DNA from: Dreissena polymorpha
Lineage: Eukaryota > Mollusca > Bivalvia > Myida > Dreissenidae
DNA: 64,000 nt
Assembly: GCF_020536995.1 (NCBI RefSeq)
Contig: NC_068357.1
Coordinates: 128,884,903 to 128,948,902 of the forward strand
Direction: 5' to 3'
Shown: positions 12,501 through 24,286 of the stretch, piece by piece
Position numbering within the stretch: position 1 is the first letter of the stretch
How the letters are laid out: each line of letters starts with the position of its first letter
Position numbers and translations under genes: made by a program
Notes under the pieces: model-generated
What the model was told of the DNA's origin: nothing
Seen by the model: the letters and a program-made list of their open reading frames with translations, nothing else
Databases searched by the model: none

Positions 12501-14108
12501 AAAACTAGTTTATACGACAAACGGGACGATTTTAACTTTGAAATTGTGAATTTTCCGTTTCTAGATGGCAACATCCCTAAAGGACCTTCCTATGGTATTT
12601 ACATTTCGCAGTTGGTACGTTATGCCAGAGCATGTTCGTGTATTAAAGATTTTAATGATCGTAATCTAATATTAACTAAAAAATTGCTAAAACAAGGCTT
12701 TTTGTATCATAACTTAAGAAATAAATTTGCTAGATTTTACTCTAAGTATGGTGATTTAATTTCAAAATATAATGTTTCTTTAAAATGGCATTTAAATAAT
12801 GGAATCTCCCATCCATCATTTTACGGAGATGTTTTGAAGCGTGTCCGCAAATTAAAATATGTTAAACCAAATGTTCATATTAAACTTTTCAATTTAATTA
12901 ACTTGTTTTTATCAAAAGGATACGATGCTTATGTACTTAAAAACACGTGTTTGATGGTTTTCGATTCACTATATCTTTCTTCCCTTAAAATTTGGAATCA
13001 TTAGTGATATTATAGGCATTTTTCACTGTTGAATAAAATTGTGTCATTGTGTCGTATGAACAAATCTGCATGAATACTACAATATAGGCATTTGTCACTG
13101 TTGAATAAAATTGTGTCATTGTGTCGTATGAACAAATCTGCATGTAAACTACATTTGGACTCAAATCGTACATCAAATCATTTCTGTCTTCAGTTGTCAA
13201 AACACCTATATACTGTTTGATTCCAATAATGTCGCTTTAATGGAATTACCATTTGTATTCATTTGCTTCTTAATATTAAATCACGTAAACTTGTTTTATT
13301 AGTAATACAGCCCGATTAATATTTTTATTTAGTACTGCCCTTGGAATTTGTTCACGTCATTATGCCATTATGGATTTTTGTGACGTCATACGACCGACTT
13401 TCCCAGTTGTAATCTACATGCATAGGTCATTGGGTTTATAACGTTCCATTTTATTTATATTTTCTCTCTGATAGGCGTTTCTTGTTTGATTTAATTATTT
13501 TTAATTTGTTTAGCAGTCACATAAACAACCAAGCTATGTAATATGGAATTTTTACACCCATTATTGCTGCTTCTTCCTGTATTTGCGCGATGATTATCTG
13601 AGATATTAACTCTATGATTCTACATTCTCAAATCTTTTCTATAAAGAAGGAATGTAGTTGACAATTGTTAATAGTTTTATTTGATCGTTCGTCAAAAAGT
13701 TGTAATTCTGTTACTCTTGTATCTTCAATGCAATTGAGTAATAGTAATTAAATAGTAATTAAATTGAATGCGTTTTAATTCCCTTTTATTATTGTTTAAT
13801 TTGAGTTACAATGCTATGACGTTAAATTTTATTTACACTTGAATGTATTATGAATATTGCTGGGCCAAGTGTGAGGTTGAGCGCTCTATAACCAGGTTTA
13901 AACCCCCAATGCTTTGCATTGACCGTTCCAAGGCGGTGACCCCAGCTTTATTCATATTTTGTGTTTATGTTGGTTTGTATTGTGCTGTATTGTGCTGTTT
14001 TGTACTGTTTGGGCAATCGGTCACTTGCCTTAAATAAAGGACCAACTAATTGTTTTTAATGAAAATTCAATACTGCTCCAGCAGCTGGAGTTTCACTTCT
14101 TTATATTG
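9559..14108 (+). mobile_element. Naiad-type Penelope-like element, array copy 3
   Basis: Full-length 4550-base unit, nearly identical to copies 4 and 5. A few homopolymer-length differences lie in its first half; the RT half (11556-13004) is open. Confidence 0.92.
9905..13004 (+). pseudogene. Naiad endonuclease/RT reading frame, copy 3, near-intact
   Basis: Begins at ATG 9905 and ends at TAG 13002-13004. The segment 10230-11006 covers the GIY-YIG core (CGAQYVGQTGRSLKTRF) and 11556-13004 the whole RT. Compared with copy 5 it differs by a handful of one-base length changes (near 10035, 10072, 10286, 10990, 11081 and 11500), all beside short homopolymers. The same three TGA codons occur in frame with their local coding. 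It is either very recently broken or intact with sequence errors. Confidence 0.7.
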
Positions 14109-17100
14109 CATTGCACAACAGTTTGATGTGTGCTGCGTGGATGCAGTAGCGTGTATCCCCGTACATATCTTCGATGTTGTTATATTTTCAGCCTTCAGAG
14201 GCTGGTAGCGGTATTGTGTTTTTATTATTTTTTAAGAAACCTTGTTTAAGACCTTTCTTATACTTAGATTCTTATACATTCTCTGTACTTATAAAGTAAA
14301 CGTGTATGTTCATCAATTGAGAGTTCTGCAGGTTATACTGAATTTTTACAGACCATTATCTGACAAGCTGCCTCTTACTCTTTTATGTATGTTGACTTGG
14401 CAATGTGTATTAATGTGATTATAAGATTGGTGGTTTCGCCAAATAAATAACCTATGGACAGATTGATTACAAAAAACCCGAAAGTTGTTCTCTCACCATT
14501 GAGAATTCCGATTACACGTAGTATTCATTTGCCGTTAAATTATAGACAATTACTTTTTTCTAAACCTACAGTCAAATTAAGTTTACTTCGAACATCTTTC
14601 ATTGGAGGTACAATGCGGCTGGGTTCTAGTTCGCAGCGTAATTTAGCTCCGTGTAATCGGTATCCTACAATAAATAAGTGCAACTCCAGGAAGTGTTTAT
14701 GTTGCAAGTTTTTAAATATGTCCTCTTTTATTCTTTCATCGGTTAATAACCGCAAATTTTCAGTTAATATTAAATCCGATGTCTCATGAAATTCTATGCA
14801 TGTGGTTTATGTTATTACTTGAAATGTACCCTGTTGTGGTGCGCAATACGTTGGGCAGACGGGTAGATCACTTAAAACACGTTTTAGGGAACATTTTTTT
14901 AAAATTAAAAATAACAATAAATTTTATAACTTCATTTACCAGCACTTTAATAAAACAGGTCATAGCGTAACTAATATTTCAATTCAACCTGTGGAGCAAC
15001 TTATTTTTAATAATAGTACTTCAAGTCAGTGCCAATTAAAAGCAAGGTGCATGTCAGAATTTGAATGGATTAAACGTTTGCAATCAGCTTACCCACTTGG
15101 ATTAAATGATAATATTCTAAATGTTGGAACAATTTCTAAAAATAAATCGATTAATTCATTTTCTCTGTTTAGTAAACGTCTAGGAAATAAACGTTCACAT
15201 GGCATTAGGAAAATGGTAACTTAAGGCGTAAATTTAAACGTCTGCTTTCTTTAAATGATTGCTACACAGTATTACAAAATGGGGGTAAACATAAATTACT
15301 AAGTGCACTTTGCTCTCTTTCTGTTTCTTCGTTGGCGCATATTGATAAGGAATGTAAACTTATTTTACTTCAATCTGACCCTCTATATGAATGTGCTTGT
15401 ATTATTGAATCTTTCACTGACTACTATCTTAAACCTTTTATTGAAAATGTACTTAACAAAACTAGAAATCGTATCAAAATTGAGTTTTGTAACAAAGGTC
15501 TTGATTTAATTGACCTTCCTAAAATATTCAATGATAAAAATGTACGTCGGTTGATTCCCCCTTATTTCCGCAATACTGAATCACCACTTATTTGCTACAA
15601 ATATAGTAAACCTGTAAGAAGTATCGTTTTTAATTATAATTCTATTTCCACAGATTTAAATGTAATAAGAAATTGTCCTACATTATGTGACTGTACTAGT
15701 TCTAAATATATATATGGTCCAGTTGGACATGTTATTACTGGGGACCTTAATTTCATTCAAAATAAAAACCTTAGAAATTTGCTACGCAGAGGCCCTAAGT
15801 ACAGACTGCCTATTCCTGTTGATTTTGATGACTGCATTAAGAATATCGTAACTTCCTTACATGATTATTGCACTAAATGGTGCAGGAAGGAAAATGCTGA
15901 AATTACTGCACTCAATGATTGGAAAACAAAAATATTTAGTATGGCCATGAATAAAATATGTTTTTATGATACACATCCTTTGGCCCTACCACATTCACCT
16001 AAATTTAATAAACAAAATCTCTGTAAATTGCTTGAAGACTTAAAATCTAAATTCGTCTTAGTTCCTGCTGATAAGGCTGCTAATAATGTTATCATAATAT
16101 GACGAGTGTTTTATGTTCAAACTATTTCACAAGAACTTTCACAAACTACATCATATTGTGAGTACAATAAGCTACCTAATGAAATTATTACCGACCATAT
16201 TGCCCAATGCATAAAGTTAAATGTAATAGTCAATATTACTGACAAGAAATTGCCATCACTTTACTGGATACCTAAATTACATAAGACGCCATATAAAAGT
16301 CGTTTTATCGCTAATTCAGTGTCTTGTACCACCAAACAATTATCAGTGTATCTTACATCTGCATTGAGTGCTATTAGATATCATATAGCTAAATTTGTAA
16401 TAAAGTTTATGAAAATAGTAATATTAACCTATTTTGGTCAATAAAAAACACCTTAGAAGTTATTGATAAAATTGAAAATAAAAAATATAAGGTGTCGCAG
16501 GTAAGTACTTATGATTTTTCGACACTATATACAACGCTTCCTCACGCTTTAATAAAATCCAAACTTGTTTCTTTGATTGAAAAAACTTTTGCTAGAGAGA
16601 AATGTTTGTATCTAGCTTTAAACACTAAAACAGCTTTTTTTACTAATCAGATATTAGATAATTACATCATTTGGACTGGTCTTGACTTTTGTGCAGCACT
16701 TACTTTTCTTTTGGATAACTTGTTTGTTGAATTTAATGGTAAAATATTTAAACAAATTATTGGCGTTCCTATGGGTACTAATTGTGCGCCACTTATAGCT
16801 GACCTTTTTTTATATTGTTATGAAAGCGAATTTATGTTAGAATTATCTAAAACCAAGCAAGTAGATTTGATTAATTGTTTTAACCTTACTAGTAGGTACA
16901 TTGATGACATACTTAATTTAGATAATCCATTATTTGAACAATATATTCACAAAATCTACCCAAAAGAACTAGTCTTAAATAGATCGTGTATATCCAATAC
17001 AGACGCTGCGTATTTAGACTTACATTTAACTATTAATAATAATTTGATCAAAACTAGTTTATACGACAAACGGGACGATTTTAACTTTGAAATTGTGAAT

Positions 17101-18651
17101 TTTCCGTTTCTAGATGGCAACATCCCTAAAGGACCTTCCTATGGTATTTACATTTCGCAGTTGGTACGTTATGCCAGAGCATGTTCGTGTATTAAAGATT
17201 TTAATGATCGTAATCTAATATTAACTAAAAAATTGCTAAAACAAGGCTTTTTGTATCATAACTTAAGAAATAAATTTGCTAGATTTTACTCTAAGTATGG
17301 TGATTTAATTTCAAAATATAATGTTTCTTTAAAATGGCATTTAAATAATGGAATCTCCCATCCATCATTTTACGGAGATGTTTTGAAGCGTGTCCGCAAA
17401 TTAAAATATGTTAAACCAAATGTTCATATTAAACTTTTCAATTTAATTAACTTGTTTTTATCAAAAGGATACGATGCTTATGTACTTAAAAACACGTGTT
17501 TGATGGTTTTCGATTCACTATATCTTTCTTCCCTTAAAATTAGGAATCATTAGTGATATTATAGGCATTTTTCACTGTTGAATAAAATTGTGTCATTGTG
17601 TCGTATGAACAAATCTGCATGAATACTACATTATAGGCATTTGTCACTGTTGAATAAAATTGTGTCATTGTGTCGTATGAACAAATCTGCATGTAAACTA
17701 CATTTGGACTCAAATCGTACATCAAATCATTTCTGTCTTCAGTTGTCAAAACACCTATATACTGTTTGATTCCAATAATGTCGCTTTAATGGAATTACCA
17801 TTTGTATTCATTTGCTTCTTAATATTAAATCACGTAAACTTGTTTTATTAGTAATACAGCCCGATTAATATTTTTATTTAGTACTGCCCTTGGAATTTGT
17901 TCACGTCATTATGCCATTATGGATTTTTGTGACGTCATACGACCGACTTTCCCAGTTGTAATCTACATGCATAGGTCATTGGGTTTATAACGTTCCATTT
18001 TATTTATATTTTCTCTCTGATAGGCGTTTCTTGTTTGATTTAATTATTTTTAATTTGTTTAGCAGTCACATAAACAACCAAGCTATGTAATATGGAATTT
18101 TTACACCCATTATTGCTGCTTCTTCCTGTATTTGCGCGATGATTATCTGAGATATTAACTCTATGATTCTACATTCTCAAATCTTTTCTATAAAGAAGGA
18201 ATGTAGTTGACAATTGTTAATAGTTTTATTTGATCGTTCGTCAAAAAGTTGTAATTCTGTTACTCTTGTATCTTCAATGCAATTGAGTAATTAAATAGTA
18301 ATTAAATTGAATGCGTTTTAATTCCCTTTTATTATTGTTTAATTAGAGTTACAATGCTATGACGTTAAATTTTATTTACACTTGAATGTATTATGAATAT
18401 TGCTGGGCCAAGTGTGAGGTTGAGCGCTCTATAACCAGGTTTAAACCCCCAATGCTTTGCATTGACCGTTCCAAGGCGGTGACCCCAGCTTTATTCATAT
18501 TTTGTGTTTATGTTGGTTTGTATTGTGCTGTATTGTGCTGTTTTGTACTGTTTGGGCAATCGGTCACTTGCCTTAAATAAAGGACCAACTAATTGTTTTT
18601 AATGAAAATTCAATACTGCTCCAGCAGCTGGAGTTTCACTTCTTTATATTG
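14109..18651 (+). mobile_element. Naiad-type Penelope-like element, array copy 4
   Basis: Full-length 4543-base unit between copies 3 and 5, differing from copy 5 at only a few positions. Junctions on both sides are the direct join of the 3' end (CTTCTTTATATTG) to the 5' start (CATTGCACAACAG). Confidence 0.93.
14454..17553 (+). pseudogene. Naiad endonuclease/RT reading frame, copy 4, two one-base shifts
   Basis: Same ATG and TAG as copy 5. Apart from the shared TGA codons (14787, 14820 and 16100) only two breaks are seen: an A run one base short near 15209 and a T run one base short near 16395. Large open pieces are 15332-16102 (rest of endonuclease, CxC linker, ADKAANN) and 16492-17553 (RT from motif A to the end). 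With both shifts in homopolymers, sequencing error is a serious alternative to decay. Confidence 0.75.
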
Positions 18652-18996
18652 CATTGCACAACAGTTTGATGTGTGCTGCGTGGATGCAGTAGCGTGTATC
18701 CCCGTACATATCTTCGATGTTGTTATATTTTCAGCCTTCAGAGGCTGGTAGCGGTATTGTGTTTTTATTATTTTTTAAGAAACCTTGTTTAAGACCTTTC
18801 TTATACTTAGATTCTTATACATTCTCTGTACTTATAAAGTAAACGTGTATGTTCATCAATTGAGAGTTCTGCAGGTTATACTGAATTTTTACAGACCATT
18901 ATCTGACAAGCTGCCTCTTACTCTTTTATGTATGTTGACTTGGCAATGTGTATTAATGTGATTATAAGATTGGTGGTTTCGCCAAATAAATAACCT

Positions 18997-21900
18997 ATGG
19001 ACAGATTGATTACAAAAAACCCGAAAGTTGTTCTCTCACCATTGAGAATTCCGATTACACGTAGTATTCATTTGCCGTTAAATTATAGACAATTACTTTT
19101 TTCTAAACCTACAGTCAAATTAAGTTTACTTCGAACATCTTTCATTGGAGGTACAATGCGGCTGGGTTCTAGTTCGCAGCGTAATTTAGCTCCGTGTAAT
19201 CGGTATCCTACAATAAATAAGTGCAACTCCAGGAAGTGTTTATGTTGCAAGTTTTTAAATATGTCCTCTTTTATTCTTTCATCGGTTAATAACCGCAAAT
19301 TTTCAGTTAATATTAAATCCGATGTCTCATGAAATTCTATGCATGTGGTTTATGTTATTACTTGAAATGTACCCTGTTGTGGTGCGCAATACGTTGGGCA
19401 GACGGGTAGATCACTTAAAACACGTTTTAGGGAACATTTTTTTAAAATTAAAAATAACAATAAATTTTATAACTTCATTTACCAGCACTTTAATAAAACA
19501 GGTCATAGCGTAACTAATATTTCAATTCAACCTGTGGAGCAACTTATTTTTAATAATAGTACTTCAAGTCAGTGCCAATTAAAAGCAAGGTGCATGTCAG
19601 AATTTGAATGGATTAAACGTTTGCAATCAGCTTACCCACTTGGATTAAATGATAATATTCTAAATGTTGGAACAATTTCTAAAAATAAATCGATTAATTC
19701 ATTTTCTCTGTTTAGTAAACGTCTAAGAAATAAACGTTCACATGGCATTAGGAAAAATGGTAACTTAAGGCGTAAATTTAAACGTCTGCTTTCTTTAAAT
19801 GATTGCTACACAGTATTACAAAATGGGGGTAAACATAAATTACTAAGTGCACTTTGCTCTCTTTCTGTTTCTTCGTTGGCGCATATTGATAAGGAATGTA
19901 AACTTATTTTACTTCAATCTGACCCTCTATATGAATGTGCTTGTATTATTGAATCTTTCACTGACTACTATCTTAAACCTTTTATTGAAAATGTACTTAA
20001 CAAAACTAGAAATCGTATCAAAATTGAGTTTTGTAACAAAGGTCTTGATTTAATTGACCTTCCTAAAATATTCAATGATAAAAATGTACGTCGGTTGATT
20101 CCCCCTTATTTCCGCAATACTGAATCACCACTTATTTGCTACAAATATAGTAAACCTGTAAGAAGTATCGTTTTTAATTATAATTCTATTTCCACAGATT
20201 TAAATGTAATAAGAAATTGTCCTACATTATGTGACTGTACTAGTTCTAAATATATATATGGTCCAGTTGGACATGTTATTACTGGGGACCTTAATTTCAT
20301 TCAAAATAAAAACCTTAGAAATTTGCTACGCAGAGGCCCTAAGTACAGACTGCCTATTCCTGTTGATTTTGATGACTGCATTAAGAATATCGTAACTTCC
20401 TTACATGATTATTGCACTAAATGGTGCAGGAAGGAAAATGCTGAAATTACTGCACTCAATGATTGGAAAACAAAAATATTTAGTATGGCCATGAATAAAA
20501 TATGTTTTTATGATACACATCCTTTGGCCCTACCACATTCACCTAAATTTAATAAACAAAATCTCTGTAAATTGCTTGAAGACTTAAAATCTAAATTCGT
20601 CTTAGTTCCTGCTGATAAGGCTGCTAATAATGTTATCATAATATGACGAGTGTTTTATGTTCAAACTATTTCACAAGAACTTTCACAAACTACATCATAT
20701 TGTGAGTACAATAAGCTACCTAATGAAATTATTACCGACCATATTGCCCAATGCATAAAGTTAAATGTAATAGTCAATATTACTGACAAGAAATTGCCAT
20801 CACTTTACTGGATACCTAAATTACATAAGACGCCATATAAAAGTCGTTTTATCGCTAATTCAGTGTCTTGTACCACCAAACAATTATCAGTGTATCTTAC
20901 ATCTGCATTGAGTGCTATTAGATATCATATAGCTAAATTGTGTAATAAAGTTTATGAAAATAGTAATATTAACCTATTTTGGTCAATAAAAAACACCTTA
21001 GAAGTTATTGATAAAATTGAAAATAAAAAATATAAGGTGTCGCAGGTAAGTACTTATGATTTTTCGACACTATATACAACGCTTCCTCACGCTTTAATAA
21101 AATCCAAACTTGTTTCTTTGATTAAAAAAACTTTTGCTAGAGAGAAATGTTTGTATCTAGCTTTAAACACTAAAACAGCTTTTTTTACTAATCAGATATT
21201 AGATAATTACATCATTTGGACTGGTCTTGACTTTTGTGCAGCACTTACTTTTCTTTTGGATAACTTGTTTGTTGAATTTAATGGTAAAATATTTAAACAA
21301 ATTATTGGCGTTCCTATGGGTACTAATTGTGCGCCACTTATAGCTGACCTTTTTTTATATTGTTATGAAAGCGAATTTATGTTAGAATTATCTAAAACCA
21401 AGCAAGTAGATTTGATTAATTGTTTTAACCTTACTAGTAGGTACATTGATGACATACTTAATTTAGATAATCCATTATTTGAACAATATATTCACAAAAT
21501 CTACCCAAAAGAACTAGTCTTAAATAGATCGTGTATATCCAATACAGACGCTGCGTATTTAGACTTACATTTAACTATTAATAATAATTTGATCAAAACT
21601 AGTTTATACGACAAACGGGACGATTTTAACTTTGAAATTGTGAATTTTCCGTTTCTAGATGGCAACATCCCTAAAGGACCTTCCTATGGTATTTACATTT
21701 CGCAGTTGGTACGTTATGCCAGAGCATGTTCGTGTATTAAAGATTTTAATGATCGTAATCTAATATTAACTAAAAAATTGCTAAAACAAGGCTTTTTGTA
21801 TCATAACTTAAGAAATAAATTTGCTAGATTTTACTCTAAGTATGGTGATTTAATTTCGAAATATAATGTTTCTTTAAAATGGCATTTAAATAATGGAATC

Positions 21901-22098
21901 TCCCATCCATCATTTTACGGAGATGTTTTGAAGCGTGTCCGCAAATTAAAATATGTTAAACCAAATGTTCATATTAAACTTTTCAATTTAATTAACTTGT
22001 TTTTATCGAAAGGATACGATGCTTATGTACTTAAAAACACGTGTTTGATGGTTTTCGATTCACTATATCTTTCTTCCCTTAAAATTTGGAATCATTAG
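18997..22098 (+). CDS. Naiad PLE protein: N-terminal GIY-YIG endonuclease plus reverse transcriptase, candidate selenoprotein
   Basis: Retrotransposon enzyme that nicks DNA and copies its RNA into the genome. The frame is 1034 codons including TAG. TAA lies two codons upstream of the ATG, fixing the start. Order: N-terminal basic region (1-110); GIY-YIG domain (~115-240) with VVYVIT, QYVGQTGRSLKTRFREH and EFEWIKRLQ..YPLGLN; CxC linker (CPTLCDC); GHVITGDL and GPKYRLP blocks; ADKAANN (~540); RT (~590-930) with YDFSTLYT (motif A, ~687), GVPMGTNCAPL (motif B, ~771) and YIDD (motif C, 816-819). In-frame TGA codons fall at 112 (19330-19332), 123 (19363-19365) and 550 (20644-20646). The contexts VS-U-NSMHVVY, VIT-U-NVPCCG and III-U-RVFYV are where relatives have Cys. 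Clam Naiads are described as selenoproteins, so TGA as selenocysteine is the favoured reading. An endonuclease ahead of the RT with a CxC linker separates Naiads from canonical Penelope. Frame, stops and motifs are seen; selenocysteine is inferred. Confidence 0.88.
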
Positions 22099-22104
22099 TG
22101 ATAT

Positions 22105-22248
22105 TATAGGCATTTTTCACTGTTGAATAAAATTGTGTCATTGTGTCGTATGAACAAATCTGCATGAATACTACATTATAGGCATTTGTCACTGTTGAAT
22201 AAAATTGTGTCATTGTGTCGTATGAACAAATCTGCATGTAAACTACAT
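22105..22248 (+). repeat. 72-base direct repeat in the 3' UTR (x2)
   Basis: Two consecutive copies of a 72-base block start seven bases after the TAG. Each contains TATAGGCATTT, CACTGTTGAATAAAATTGTG and CGTATGAACAAATCTGCATG. Each holds an AATAAA (22136 and about 22208), which could give early polyadenylation. The same pair follows the frame in every array copy, so the duplication predates the array. Confidence 0.85.
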
Positions 22249-23196
22249 TTGGACTCAAATCGTACATCAAATCATTTCTGTCTTCAGTTGTCAAAACACC
22301 TATATACTGTTTGATTCCAATAATGTCGCTTTAATGGAATTACCATTTGTATTCATTTGCTTCTTAATATTAAATCACGTAAACTTGTTTTATTAGTAAT
22401 ACAGCCCGATTAATATTTTTATTTAGTACTGCCCTTGGAATTTGTTCACGTCATTATGCCATTATGGATTTTTGTGACGTCATACGACCGACTTTCCCAG
22501 TTGTAATCTACATGCATAGGTCATTGGGTTTATAACGTTCCATTTTATTTATATTTTCTCTCTGATAGGCGTTTCTTGTTTGATTTAATTATTTTTAATT
22601 TGTTTAGCAGTCACATAAACAACCAAGCTATGTAATATGGAATTTTTACACCCATTATTGCTGCTTCTTCCTGTATTTGCGCGATGATTATCTGAGATAT
22701 TAACTCTATGATTCTACATTCTCAAATCTTTTCTATAAAGAAGGAATGTAGTTGACAATTGTTAATAGTTTTATTTGATCGTTCGTCAAAAAGTTGTAAT
22801 TCTGTTACTCTTGTATCTTCAATGCAATTGAGTAATTAAATAGTAATTAAATTGAATGCGTTTTAATTCCCTTTTATTATTGTTTAATTTGAGTTACAAT
22901 GCTATGACGTTAAATTTTATTTACACTTGAATGTATTATGAATATTGCTGGGCCAAGTGTGAGGTTGAGCGCTCTATAACCAGGTTTAAACCCCCAATGC
23001 TTTGCATTGACCGTTCCAAGGCGGTGACCCCAGCTTTATTCATATTTTGTGTTTATGTTGGTTTGTATTGTGCTGTATTGTGCTGTTTTGTACTGTTTGG
23101 GCAATCGGTCACTTGCCTTAAATAAAGGACCAACTAATTGTTTTTAATGAAAATTCAATACTGCTCCAGCAGCTGGAGTTTCGCTTCTTTATATTG

Positions 23197-24286
23197 ATAT
23201 CTCTGATGATCAAGTTACTCTTGGTAATATGAATTATAGTTGTTTATTATATGCTGATGATTTGTTGTTGTTATCAACTAGTTCTAATCGACTACAGCGG
23301 TGTATAACAAAGCTAGAGCACTTTTGTGATAATAATGGTCTTGTTGTTGATTTGAAAAAGACAAAAATAATTACGTTTTGTAAAAGTGTTAGAATATCTA
23401 AGGAAATGTACTTTCATAAAGATTTTGAAATTCAGCATGTTACTTCCTATAAATATCTTGGAATTATCTTCGCATCCTCGGGAACATTTAGTTATTGCCA
23501 AATTGATCCTTACAATAGGGCTAGAAAGGCAAGTTTCAAACTGAGTAAAATATTTGGGCAATTACATCAACGGGTTGATACAGTTTTGCATCTTTTTGAG
23601 CACACTATCAAACCTATACTTTTATATGGAAGTGAAATATGGGGAACAGTGAATAGCAATAGTCCAATAGTTAAGAAGGACACTTATAATCTTTTGAAAT
23701 CTTTTGAAAATACGTATTGTGAAGTTTTTAAAATATGTTTTAAGTGTTCATAAGCGAACGTCTAATGATGCTGTATATGGTGAACTGGGACGTTATCCTT
23801 TATATGTTGATATTATATGTAATACTGTTAAATATAATCAGAGAATGTATTCTGGTAAAGTAAGTGCCTTATTGTCAGCTGCCTTTAGTGAAGGAAATAT
23901 ACTTTTTAATAGTGATAAGAACAGCTAGGTCACAAGTGTTAATCATATTTTCAAAAGTCTTAATTTATCCTCTACTAGTTTGCATAAACGAATTTGCATT
24001 CTCTGGTAAAGCGAAAGTTAGTGTCCCTGTATAAATCAACTTGGCGATCAAGAATTACTAGCACGAGTGGTAAACTAAGAACTTATTCCCTGTTCAAAAA
24101 CACATGTTGTAAAGAGCCATACTTCTATACTTTAAAAAATAGAGATATCAGAGTTTTATTTACAAAGATTAGAGTAAGCTGTCATAAATTAAGAATTGAA
24201 ACTGGCAGATATCAGAAAATCCCAGCTGAACAGCGTTTCTGTACTTGCTATGCAAGTTGCAAGTTATGCCATAATGCCCTAAGTAT
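23197..24286 (+). mobile_element. LINE fragment (RT C-terminal half), non-PLE
   Basis: Foreign sequence between the 3' end of array copy 5 and the truncated start of copy 6. The open frame 23229-23753 starts mid-RT with the catalytic YADDLLLLS box, followed by KTKIITF, YKYLGIIF and KPILLYGSEIWG, the usual order in LINE RTs of the CR1/Jockey broad group. A later frame (23704-23928) has the conserved NDAVYGELGRYPL block, and 23994-24285 has RVSCHKLRIETGRY and the start of a CCHC-like tail. At least two frameshifts are present. It lacks the 5' half and the 3' UTR, so it is an internal fragment truncated at both ends. Confidence 0.8.

Larger units (their letters stand above)
18652..23196 (+). mobile_element. 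Naiad-type Penelope-like element, array copy 5 (reference copy)
   Basis: Best copy, 4545 bases. Layout: 345-base leader, ATG at 18997, one long frame to TAG 22096-22098, then ~1.1 kb of 3' sequence holding a 72-base direct repeat just after the stop (22105-22176 and 22177-22248, each with AATAAA), several T/A-rich stretches, a conserved block with GCGCTC and GGTTTAAACC, a last AATAAA at 23121-23126 and the terminal hairpin CTCCAGCAGCTGGAG. PLEs are known to insert as tandem or partly tandem units in which the upstream copy supplies a pseudo-LTR; this array fits that. Confidence 0.95.

Noticed and set aside
12985-13200. 71-codon minus-strand frame with repeated MQICSYDTMTQFYSTV, present after every RT frame
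   Set aside because: It is the reverse reading of the 72-base direct repeat in the element's 3' UTR; the internal protein repeat comes from the DNA repeat.
14540-14755. Minus-strand 71-codon frame opposite the N-terminus of the Naiad protein
   Set aside because: Shadow of the plus-strand coding region.
19330-20646. Reading the three TGAs as ordinary stops, i.e. four separate genes or a dead element
   Set aside because: Pieces between the TGAs have no usable ATG at their starts, domains are cut in mid-motif, and no TAA or TAG intervenes.
18997-22098. Canonical Penelope/Poseidon/Neptune assignment
   Set aside because: The GIY-YIG domain precedes the RT and a CxC linker is present; canonical groups carry the endonuclease at the C-terminus.
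22931-23125. 64-codon frame (MYYEYCWAKCEVERSITRF...) repeated in each array copy and inverted at 25647-25841
   Set aside because: The copies are nearly identical, so preservation says nothing about selection. It begins on a non-ATG codon in most copies, lies in the 3' region and resembles no known protein.
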